This document shows positions 8,403 to 15,398 of a stretch of 64,000 nucleotides of DNA, one piece after another. The notes beneath the pieces were generated by a model. It did no database searches. It was not told the origin of the DNA and saw nothing but the letters and a program-made list of their open reading frames with translations. This stretch comes from JAWKUK01 sp041398605 (GTDB lineage Bacteria > Planctomycetota > UBA1135 > GCA-002686595). The position numbers and the translations under genes were made by a program. Every line of letters begins with the position of its first letter. The first letter of the stretch is position 1. The DNA lies in NCBI GenBank assembly GCA_041398605.1, contig JAWKUK010000006.1, positions 62,001-126,000 of the forward strand. Reading direction: 5' to 3'.

Positions 8403-8759
8403 TCAGCGTTGGGCGCCGGTCTCTGAGAGGCGCTCGACGAGCGCCTCCACGGGGCGGCCGAGGACGGCGCCCTTCGGCCCGACGAGGATCGGGCGTTGGA
8501 GCAGGGTCGGCTCTTCGGCCATCGCCGCGATGAGCGCCGCCTCGCTCGCGTCGGCGTCGACGCCGTGCTTCGCGGCGTCCTTAGTGCGCAGCACGTCGCG
8601 CGCGGTGAGCCCGAGCTTCTTCAGAACGGCGCGCAGCTCAGCCTTCGAGAGCGGCTCGTCGCGGTACTCGCGATAGCGGTACGAAACACCGTGTCCGTCG
8701 AGCAAGGCGACCGCCTTGCGGCACGTGCTTCACGTGCGAGTGCAGATGAGCTCCAACAT
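8403..8759 (-). CDS. Predicted selenoprotein: ArsC/Spx-family redox protein with in-frame UGA
   Basis: Reading from ATG 8759 gives MLELICTRT, then TGA (8732-8730), then STCRKAVALLDGHG and the rest of an ArsC/Spx (YffB-like) protein. If the TGA encodes selenocysteine, the product is 118 aa, the usual family length, and the active site is U10-S-T-C13 in place of C-x-x-C. The remainder is intact: the EPLSKAELRAVLKKLG helix, the LQRPILVG segment with the conserved Arg-Pro, and GRPVEALVERL. A hairpin 10 nt after the UGA fits a SECIS element (separate entry). A start at TTG 8705 would give a protein without the first helix or any active-site residue, which is implausible. The role is probably a thiol/selenol reductase of the arsenate-reductase fold; arsenate itself as substrate is unproven. 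The gene lies 54 nt downstream of the preceding minus-strand gene, behind a terminator-like hairpin, so it likely has its own promoter. Alternatives are a C-to-A point mutation in a TGC codon or a sequencing error. Confidence 0.85.
8702..8732 (-). promoter_or_regulatory. Candidate bacterial SECIS element
   Basis: After UGA (8732-8730) come 10 nt, then GCAAGGC (8719-8713), loop GGUC (8712-8709) and GCCUUGC (8708-8702), a perfect 7-bp stem. The loop begins 17 nt after the UGA and opens with two guanines, matching the known bacterial requirement for a short apical loop with an early G at about 16-37 nt from the UGA. From memory, the E. coli fdhF element also has a GGUC loop about 18 nt after its UGA. 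The hairpin is wholly inside the coding sequence, as bacterial SECIS elements are. Confidence 0.75.
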
Positions 8760-8782
8760 CGACAGCGAGGGTACCAACACCG

Positions 8783-8807
8783 CGCGCGGGGTGGCGCTCC
8801 CCGCGCG
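8783..8807 (-). terminator. Stem-loop between two minus-strand genes
   Basis: CGCGCGGGG (8783-8791) pairs perfectly with CCCCGCGCG (8799-8807) around a 7-nt loop. It lies just after the stop of the 8814-9941 gene and before the ArsC-family start. There is no U-tract, which is common in high-GC genomes. It probably separates the transcription of the two genes. Confidence 0.5.
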
Positions 8808-8813
8808 GCGAAC

Positions 8814-9941
8814 TCAGCGCCACGTCACGCCGACCGTGCGCGGCGCGCCGGACTCCGCCGCGGCGTCGAGCTCGAACTGCAGCGCCACGCTGCGCAGGGT
8901 CTCCGGCAGCGCCGCGTCCTCCGCCAGGGCTGGCGGCAGCTCGATGCGAACGAGGGCGAGGGCGCCCTCGGGCACGAAGGCCGAGCCCTCGACGCGCAAG
9001 GCCTCGTCGCCGCGCGACACGGCAAAGCGCAGCTCTTCGCCCACGGGCACGCGCTCGAAGACCGCGCGACCGGCGCGATCCGTCAGAGCGCTGAAGACGA
9101 CCACGAAGCCCTCTGGCGCCGCGCCCGCCCGCAGCGCGTGGAGCCGCTCGACCAACGGGCTGAGCACCGGACGCGGGGCCGCGTTCGGGTCCGGCGCGCT
9201 CTCGTCGAAGCCTCCGTCGTCCAAGTGCGGGCCGAAGTCCGGGGCGCCCGCCGACGCTGCGAGCGGCGCGCGCCGCTCGAGCTCTGCTGCCCGCCGCATG
9301 CGATAGACGGACACGGTGCGCCTGGGCGCCGGACCCGTCGTTCCGCTGGCGGTGCCCGCTCCCGCGCCCGCATCCGCGAGGCGGACCTCGAGCCGCGCGT
9401 CCGCCGGCACGACCACGTCCGCGATCCCTGGGGCGCCCCGGGTCACGTGACGCGGGCTCGGGTCCTCCACCAGCACCTGCCCACCAAAGCCGACGAAGAG
9501 GCGCCAGGCGCCCTCTCTCGGCAGCAGCGCCAGGAACTCGCCGCGAGCGTCGGTGCGCGCATGGGGCAGCGAGAGCCACTCGCTCGGCGACGTCGGCGCG
9601 GGAGACTCTGCCGGCGAGAAGCCGACGAAGTGCTGGTCGCGCGGCGCGCCGCGGGTGTCGAGCACGCGCCCTGTGACCCGGATCGGCGCGCCGGCGTCAA
9701 CCGGCTCGGCGCGCTGAGCGAGGTCCGGCTGGGGCGCCTGGAGCGCCGCGCGTTGCCCTAGGCCTGCGCGGACGTCCGCCGGGGCGAGGAGCGTCGCGTC
9801 CCGCTCGCGCGAGGGCGTCGAAGGCGCCTCCGCTGGCCGTAGGACCTCTTGCTGCGCGCCAAAGCCGCCGAGGAGGCGCCAACCGACCCCGAGCACGCCA
9901 GCGACCGCGAGCACGATGAGGACCAGGGTGCGGCGAGGCAT
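8814..9941 (-). CDS. Signal-anchored protein with carboxypeptidase-regulatory-like domains
   Basis: The start is ATG 9941 (MPRRTLVLIVLAV), because the long hydrophobic stretch immediately follows; the product is about 375 aa. After the anchor comes a low-complexity linker rich in Ala, Pro and Arg. A segment IRVTGRVLDTRGAP...ARTDARGEFLALLP has the form of a carboxypeptidase regulatory-like (CnaB-type beta-sandwich) domain. A second beta-rich half contains FSALTDRAGRAVFERVPVGE, another such sandwich. No catalytic motif is visible, so it may be an extracellular structural or binding protein. It is divergently oriented from the secreted protein gene at 10151, with about 210 nt between the two starts that could hold both promoters. 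Confidence 0.6.
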   Translation of the reverse strand: MPRRTLVLIVLAVAGVLGVGWRLLGGFGAQQEVLRPAEAPSTPSRERDATLLAPADVRAGLGQRAALQAPQPDLAQRAEPVDAGAPIRVTGRVLDTRGAPRDQHFVGFSPAESPAPTSPSEWLSLPHARTDARGEFLALLPREGAWRLFVGFGGQVLVEDPSPRHVTRGAPGIADVVVPADARLEVRLADAGAGAGTASGTTGPAPRRTVSVYRMRRAAELERRAPLAASAGAPDFGPHLDDGGFDESAPDPNAAPRPVLSPLVERLHALRAGAAPEGFVVVFSALTDRAGRAVFERVPVGEELRFAVSRGDEALRVEGSAFVPEGALALVRIELPPALAEDAALPETLRSVALQFELDAAAESGAPRTVGVTWR

Positions 9942-10150
9942 GGCCCATGGAGGATATCGGATGGTCGCGAGCGTCACAGGGCAGGCCGCCACCATCTGCC
10001 CATCACGAAGGCGCCGGCACCAGAGCGCCGCGTTCGCCCTTGCGCACTTCGCGCGCTCATGTTCCTCTCAGGGGCCCGGGCTGTGAGCTGCCGCCACATC
10101 CCTCCCTCTCCCACACCAGCGCGGCCGCATCGAGGGCGCGCACCCTGCTC

Positions 10151-11389
10151 ATGCGAACCATCCAACTCCTGACCTGCACTGCGGGCGCGCTCGCGCTCGC
10201 CTCGACCGCGTCGGCGCAGCTGCTGTTCGGCGTCGCCTACCTCGTCGACAACAATTTCTACGTCGACACGACGACGGGCGCGGCGACCGGGCCGCTTTGG
10301 TCCACGACGCCATCGGCGGGCCTCGCGGCCGACGACGCGAGCCAAGTCGCGTACATGTCGACGACCAACGCCGCGAACTCTGGCGACCTCTATTCGTGGC
10401 CGTACAACGACCCGAACCCGCCGACGATGCTCGGGGCCGTGACGGACACCGCGAGCGGCTTCACGCTCCGGCTCGAAGGCATGGTCTTCAGCGGCGGCTC
10501 GCTCTACGTCCTGAACGAGTTCGACACCACGACGATGGCGCCCGAGGGGATCTTCCGGGTCGACCTCACGACGATGACCGCCACTTCGGTGCACTTGTTC
10601 GCTTCGAACACGATCGACGTCGGAGGGCTGACGATTGACCCGGCGACGGGCCTCTTCTACTGCACCAACGACTCGACCGCGTACACGGGCGGGGGCAGCG
10701 GCATTGTCAGCGTCGATGCCACCTCGGGCACCGAGACGCTCGTGTCCCCGTACCCGGCGGGCGAGACGGACATCGACGGGTGCGCCTTCGCGCCGAACGG
10801 CAGCATCTTCCTGCTGGAGGACGAGCCCTCGCCGCTGCACCGCTACATCCTCGCGAGCAACAGCTACGACCCCGCGCCGCTGACCAACCCCTACACAGGC
10901 GCCGGCCAGACCTTCTCGGCGGGCGAATGGGCGCCGGGCTTCGGCAACCCAACGGGCACGATCGGGACCAACTATTGCGGCCCGGCGGTCGCGAACTCGA
11001 CCGGCGCGTCTGCGGGCATCTCTGCGACGGGCAGCGCCGTCGCAGCCGACAACAACCTGACCTTGATGGCGGCGAACATGCCGAACAACGCGTTCGGCTT
11101 CTTCCTGACGTCGCTGACGCAAGGGAACGTGCCGATGCCCGGCGGCAGCCAAGGCACGCTCTGCCTCGGCGGTTCGATCGGTCGCTATGTCGGCGCGGGC
11201 CAGATCAAGAACTCGGGCGGCACGGGCTCGTTCGATCTGACCCTCGACCTGACGCTGACGCCGACGCCCATGGGCTTCGTGTCGATCGCGGGCGGGCAAA
11301 CCTGGAACTACCAGGCCTGGTACCGCGACGCCATCAACGGCGTGGCCACGTCGAACTTCTCGGACGGCCTTACGATCACGTACCAGTGA
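10151..11389 (+). CDS. Secreted protein with shared TNYC-type C-terminal domain
   Basis: The start is ATG 10151, where MRTIQLLTCTAGALALASTASAQ forms a typical signal peptide; upstream codons in frame do not look coding. The product is 412 aa. Residues 24-265 look like a propeller built of short beta repeats (GGLTIDPATGLFYCTND, DGCAFAPNGSIFLLED). Residues 269-412 form a domain seen twice more in this window: TNYCGPAVANSTG, NNLTL, FGFFLTSLTQG, LCLGGSIGRY, TWNYQAWYRD, TSNFSDGL. The function of that domain is unknown to me. It may be an adhesion or sorting module of exported planctomycetal proteins (inference). A strong inverted repeat follows the gene. Confidence 0.7.
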   Translation: MRTIQLLTCTAGALALASTASAQLLFGVAYLVDNNFYVDTTTGAATGPLWSTTPSAGLAADDASQVAYMSTTNAANSGDLYSWPYNDPNPPTMLGAVTDTASGFTLRLEGMVFSGGSLYVLNEFDTTTMAPEGIFRVDLTTMTATSVHLFASNTIDVGGLTIDPATGLFYCTNDSTAYTGGGSGIVSVDATSGTETLVSPYPAGETDIDGCAFAPNGSIFLLEDEPSPLHRYILASNSYDPAPLTNPYTGAGQTFSAGEWAPGFGNPTGTIGTNYCGPAVANSTGASAGISATGSAVAADNNLTLMAANMPNNAFGFFLTSLTQGNVPMPGGSQGTLCLGGSIGRYVGAGQIKNSGGTGSFDLTLDLTLTPTPMGFVSIAGGQTWNYQAWYRDAINGVATSNFSDGLTITYQ

Positions 11390-11442
11390 TGCGCCTCGAC
11401 GCATCGCGCGCGATGCGGACCACGGAGCCGGCATAGGCTCGA

Positions 11443-11488
11443 GCGCCCCGCGCCGCCGCTCACCTCGGTGAGAGGAGGCGCGGGGCGC
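11443..11488. terminator. Strong bidirectional stem-loop between convergent genes
   Basis: GCGCCCCGCGCC (11443-11454) pairs perfectly with GGCGCGGGGCGC (11477-11488), and a nested CTCAC/GTGAG hairpin lies inside. It sits between the ends of the plus-strand gene at 11389 and the minus-strand gene at 11561, so it can terminate both. There is no U-tract. Confidence 0.6.
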
Positions 11489-11560
11489 GGCACTTGGAGG
11501 CCCACATACGAGGTGATCCCCAGCGCGGAGGGCGCTGCCTGGATCGGTGCGCGCGCGACT

Positions 11561-13339
11561 TCAGCGGTCACGCGCGGCGAAGAGGGCGACGACGCCCGGG
11601 TCGTCCGGCGAGTAGCGGTCCGCGCGGTACAACGCCAGCGGCGGCGCTTGGCCCGCGTGCGGCGGGGTCTCGACGTCGCCGCCGTGCGGGTTCAAGTAGT
11701 CCCACGCGATCGCGCCATCGGGCGTGACCTCGAAGATCCTGCCTGCAGCCCCCGAGCAGATGAGGGTGTTGCCGTTTGGCAGCCGCCGCGCGCCCGAGAC
11801 AAACGCGGAGTAGAAGTTCGGGGGGTCCTCGTAGCGCCAAGCTGGCGCCGCCAGGCCGAACGCGCCCCCGCCTGGCGCCCCGAAGCCGCGCGAGGGGTCA
11901 AAGGGCACCGCGAGCTCGAGCACCTCGGAGCGCTCCTGGCCGTAGGGGCGGTCGCTGCCGTTATTGAAGACCAGCACGCGCAGCTCGCCCGATGACGACG
12001 CCTGCAACCAGGTCGGGTCGTGCTGGTGAAAGAGGCGCTGATCGCGCTCGTCACCTGCGCCGTAGCGCGCCGGATCACCCCAACGCCAAAGGAGGTCGCC
12101 CCCGCGCCCGAAGCGACCGCCGGTCGAGCCCGCGGCCTCCGCGGTGGTCGTCGAATGGTCGATCACGAAGACCTCGCAGAGCTCGGGCGAGCTCAGCAAG
12201 ATCAAGTCGTGCTCTGGCTCGTACGCGACCGCGTTGGTGTGCATCCAATCGCCCGTGCGCGAGCGGTCCATCTGCGGCATCGGCCTGCGCCGGCGGGCCG
12301 GGGATGGCGGCGCGTCGTGGACGTCGCCCCCATACCCGAGCGCCGCCATCTGGCGCTGACGCTCGGCTCTGCGCGCGGCTTCGGCGTCGCTCGGCGCCCC
12401 GCTGTTCGGCAGCACGAGGTCGAAGTTGATGTCGATGCGGCCCGGGTGCGCTGCGATCGCGCCGTAGTGCGGCTTGGTCGGATCGAAGTCCTGCACGAGG
12501 TGGTCCTTGGCGTGCCAGGACCAGACGACCTCGCCGCCAAACGGCGGCCGCGGGCGGACCTCAAGGACGGCGTCCGGCCAGAGGCCCACGGGCCCGACCG
12601 CGTCCGGGTGCCGCCCGAGCGCGATCGCCTCCGCCTGGGACAGCCGCTCCCAAGCGACCATCAGCACGTTCCCATTGGGCAGCGGCTCGATGTCGTGGTG
12701 CTGACAGCGCTCGGCGTCGCTCAGGTCATAGCGCCAATACACCTGCCCTGACGGGCCGAGCCGCCGGACGATGCCGCCGATGCTGCCACCTCGAAAGGCC
12801 TGGTCCTCGTCCTGGCGGCCCGCGTGCAGCAGCGAGCCGTCCGCGAGCAGGTAGCACCATCCGCCCGGCGCGAGGCCGGTCTCCCAGGTGTGCACGACCT
12901 GCCCGTCGAGGTCCACGAGGTGCACCTCGGTCGAAGCGAGCGGCATCACGAGGGTGTAGCCAGGCGCCGCGTCCGCGGTGCGCACACGCAGCCCCCGCGG
13001 CCCGTCGACCGCGGCCGCTTCGCCGCGTGACATGATAGACGAGAGCGCGTCCTTGTCCCTCGGGGCGCCGACCGCGGCGACGTTCACAAAGTGAGGGCGC
13101 GCGTCATCGCCGGCGGGCACGTCGCGCGCCAGGGGCTCGCGCGGCGCCGGGTGAGTCGTCGCGCCCCGCTCGGCCGTGCCGCGCTCGGCCGTGCCGCGCT
13201 CGGCCGTGCCGCGCTCGGCCGTGCCCCGCTCGGCCGCATCCCCGCGCGGCGGCACGGGCGCGCCCTCGCCGCCGCAGGCCGTGAGCCCGAGCAGGCCCGC
13301 CCCCAGGATCGAGGCACCCCAGCCGAAGGATCGACGCAT
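11561..13339 (-). CDS. Arylsulfotransferase (ASST)-like lipoprotein, paralogue 2
   Basis: The start is ATG 13339 (MRRSFGWGASILG), giving a lipoprotein signal that ends in LGLTAC; the product is about 592 aa. A five-copy AERGT repeat follows the lipobox as a linker. The propeller motifs repeat those of the 5133-6686 paralogue: HTWETGLAPGGWCYLLADG, CQHHDIEPLPNGNVLM, ILLSSPELCEVFVIDHS, LPNGNTLICSGAAGRIFEV. Both end with APPLALYRADRY and a short tail. This copy has an intact first strand region (GYTLVMPLASTEVHLVDLDG) that paralogue 1 lacks. It faces the glycosyltransferase gene at 13451 divergently. Sulfotransfer activity is a family-level inference. Confidence 0.75.
   Translation of the reverse strand: MRRSFGWGASILGAGLLGLTACGGEGAPVPPRGDAAERGTAERGTAERGTAERGTAERGATTHPAPREPLARDVPAGDDARPHFVNVAAVGAPRDKDALSSIMSRGEAAAVDGPRGLRVRTADAAPGYTLVMPLASTEVHLVDLDGQVVHTWETGLAPGGWCYLLADGSLLHAGRQDEDQAFRGGSIGGIVRRLGPSGQVYWRYDLSDAERCQHHDIEPLPNGNVLMVAWERLSQAEAIALGRHPDAVGPVGLWPDAVLEVRPRPPFGGEVVWSWHAKDHLVQDFDPTKPHYGAIAAHPGRIDINFDLVLPNSGAPSDAEAARRAERQRQMAALGYGGDVHDAPPSPARRRRPMPQMDRSRTGDWMHTNAVAYEPEHDLILLSSPELCEVFVIDHSTTTAEAAGSTGGRFGRGGDLLWRWGDPARYGAGDERDQRLFHQHDPTWLQASSSGELRVLVFNNGSDRPYGQERSEVLELAVPFDPSRGFGAPGGGAFGLAAPAWRYEDPPNFYSAFVSGARRLPNGNTLICSGAAGRIFEVTPDGAIAWDYLNPHGGDVETPPHAGQAPPLALYRADRYSPDDPGVVALFAARDR
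13167..13241. repeat. 15-bp minisatellite (five units) inside a lipoprotein gene
   Basis: The unit CGCTCGGCCGTGCCG occurs five times in tandem, with the last unit diverged. On the minus strand it encodes repeated AERGT just after the lipobox of the ASST-like paralogue. The unit is a multiple of three, so copy-number change would lengthen the linker without a frameshift. Confidence 0.9.
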
Positions 13340-13450
13340 CGGGGGCAGCATGGGACGAGATCGAGGACCAGACAATGGCGCGAACCACGAGAACACCATG
13401 AGCGCGCGGCGGCGTTGACCTTGCCTCGCATGAATTGGCAGCATCCCAGA

Positions 13451-14563
13451 ATGAGCAGCGGAGGAGCGCCAGCCGCGCCCGCGATCAGCCTGTGCATGAT
13501 CGTCCGGGACGAAGAGCAGAAGCTCGCGCGGTGCCTCGCCGCGGCGCAGCCGGTCGTCGACGAGGTGGTCATCGTCGATACGGGCTCCACCGACGCGACG
13601 CGCGACATCGCGGCCGCCTCAGGCGCCCGGGTCGCGGACTTCCGGTGGTGCGACAACTTCTCCGCGGCGCGCAACCGCTCCCTGGAGCTCGCGCGCGGCG
13701 CCTGGGCCCTCGTCCTCGACGCCGACGAGCTGCTGGCCAGCGTCGACGCGCGGGAGCGCTTGCTCGACTTCGCCCGGAGCGCCGGCGTCCCCGCGGGCCA
13801 GGTCGAGCTCGAGAACCTCACCGATGACGGCGCGCGCTCGCGGACGCTCCTGACGCGCTTCTTCGACCTGCGCGTCGGGCTCCGCTACGTGCGCCGTGTG
13901 CACGAACAGCTCACGCTCAATGGGCGCACGATCAGCGGGCGGCCGACCGGCGTGCACGTCATCCACGACGGGTACTCGCGCGCGGCGCTCGCCGGGCGCG
14001 ACAAGCTCGCGCGCAACGAGGCGCTCTTGCGCGCGACGCTCGCTGACTCGCCGGACGACGGGTACGACTGGTACCAGCTCGGCCGGACCCTCGAGGTCGG
14101 CGCGCGCTTCCCCGAGGCGCTCGAGGCCTACGAACAAGCGATCGAGCGCGCCAAGGACTCGGACCCGCACCTGCCGCACCTCTTCGAGTGCGCGGCGACT
14201 TGCTTGCGCGCGGTCGGGCGCTCGCAGCACGCGCTCGACTGGCTGAGCGAGGTCGCGCCGCTGTTCCCCGAGCGCCCGGATATGGTGTTCCTCGTCGCCC
14301 TGTTGGCGATGGACGTCGGCGAACTCGAGCGCGCGGAGCGCGGCTTCCTGCGGTGCCTCGAGCTCGGCGCGCGCCCCGGCCGCGCCACCGCCGCAGAGTC
14401 GGCGACGGCTGCGACGACGATCGCGCCGCTGCACAACTTGGGCGTCCTGTACGAGTTCACCGGCCGGCCCGTGAAGGCGCGCGAGGCGTACGAGCGGGCC
14501 TTGGAGCTCCGCCCAGAGCACAGAGGCGCGCGCGACGGCCTCCAGCGCCTCGGGCTCGGCTGA
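13451..14563 (+). CDS. Family 2 glycosyltransferase with C-terminal TPR repeats
   Basis: ATG 13451 begins MSSGGAPAAPAISLCMIVRDE; ATG 13430 is possible. The 370-aa product has a GT-A domain: SLCMIVRDEEQKLARCL, the VIVDTGSTDATRD donor loop, the AARNRSLELA helix and an LDADE acidic motif. This arrangement matches the SunS/WcaA-like GT2 group that often carries TPRs. From about residue 200, helical repeats resemble tetratricopeptides: WYQLGRTLEVGARFPEALEAYEQAI and NLGVLYEFTGRPVKAREAYERALEL. Such proteins glycosylate proteins or peptides, or act as O-antigen-type transferases. The acceptor is unknown. It ends 9 nt before the stop of convergent xdhC. Confidence 0.8.
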   Translation: MSSGGAPAAPAISLCMIVRDEEQKLARCLAAAQPVVDEVVIVDTGSTDATRDIAAASGARVADFRWCDNFSAARNRSLELARGAWALVLDADELLASVDARERLLDFARSAGVPAGQVELENLTDDGARSRTLLTRFFDLRVGLRYVRRVHEQLTLNGRTISGRPTGVHVIHDGYSRAALAGRDKLARNEALLRATLADSPDDGYDWYQLGRTLEVGARFPEALEAYEQAIERAKDSDPHLPHLFECAATCLRAVGRSQHALDWLSEVAPLFPERPDMVFLVALLAMDVGELERAERGFLRCLELGARPGRATAAESATAATTIAPLHNLGVLYEFTGRPVKAREAYERALELRPEHRGARDGLQRLGLG

Positions 14564-14572
14564 GCGCGCCAA

Positions 14573-15370
14573 TCAGCCGAGCGCGAGCTGCAGCTCCGCC
14601 GCGACGGACAACGCGATCGCGCGCGGCTCCTTCGAGCGCTTGGTGACGCCGATGGGGCAGCGCACGCGCGCGAGCTGTTCTGGGCTGAAGCCGCGCTGCG
14701 TGAGGCGCTGTTGGAACCGCGCCCATTTGCGCTCGGAGCCGATCAACCCGACGTACGGGAAGGTCCCGCGCGCCAACGCGCGCGCAATCAGCTCTTGATC
14801 GAGCGCATGGCTGTGCGTCATCACGAGCACGAGCGCGTCCGCCGGGAGCGTCTCCAGCTCCGCCTCGGGCGCGTCGACAAACAACACGCGGTATGGTCGC
14901 TTCGCCGGCAATGTCGGCTGCAGCTCGCCTTCGCTGCGAGGGTCGATCAACACGACGTCACACGCGAGGTACTCGGCGAGGCCGGCGATCGCTTGGCCGA
15001 CGTGTCCAGCGCCGAAGATCGCTAAGGTCCGGCGTTGCCAGTGGAACGCCTCGTAGAACAGCGTGACACGCCCGCCACAACATTGGCCCGCTCTCTCGGA
15101 CAGCGGGTAGTCGATAGTCTCCGAGCGCGCCTCGCCGCGCGCGGCGAGGGCCGCCGCGTGCTCGATCGCGAGCTTCTCGAGGTTGCCCCCGCCGATCGTG
15201 CCATACGCGAGGCGACCGTCAGCGACGATCATCCGCGCGCCCGGCTCGCGCGGCGCGCTGCCCGCGATCCCTGCGACGACCACCATTGCGCACGGCACGC
15301 GGCGCGCCCGGAGGTCGGCGAGCACGTCGATCCAGTCCGCAGGGCGCGCTGACTCGGGGTTCGGTTCCAC
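14573..15370 (-). CDS. xdhC: XdhC/CoxI family protein
   Basis: This 265-aa protein has two parts. The N-terminal XdhC domain (about residues 10-95) contains the conserved GSAPREPGARM and GTIGGGNLE motifs and a GQCCGGRV cysteine pair thought to handle molybdenum cofactor. The C-terminal NAD(P)-type Rossmann domain has IFGAGHVGQAIAGLAEYLACDV and a VMTHSHALDQ segment. In known systems XdhC sulfurates or inserts the molybdenum cofactor for xanthine dehydrogenase-type hydroxylases. No molybdoenzyme gene is in this window, so the partner must be elsewhere. The product length is typical for the family. The gene stands between convergent and same-strand neighbours without evident operon structure. 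Confidence 0.85.
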   Translation of the reverse strand: MEPNPESARPADWIDVLADLRARRVPCAMVVVAGIAGSAPREPGARMIVADGRLAYGTIGGGNLEKLAIEHAAALAARGEARSETIDYPLSERAGQCCGGRVTLFYEAFHWQRRTLAIFGAGHVGQAIAGLAEYLACDVVLIDPRSEGELQPTLPAKRPYRVLFVDAPEAELETLPADALVLVMTHSHALDQELIARALARGTFPYVGLIGSERKWARFQQRLTQRGFSPEQLARVRCPIGVTKRSKEPRAIALSVAAELQLALG

Positions 15371-15398
15371 GCGGCGGATTGTAGGCGGCCCGGAGCCC

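Noticed and set aside
8403..8705. ArsC-family gene starting at 8705
   Set aside because: A start there would omit the first helix and the redox motif; the full frame with UGA is better supported.
13167..13241. CRISPR array
   Set aside because: Contiguous 15-bp units without spacers that encode in-frame AERGT; this is a minisatellite.
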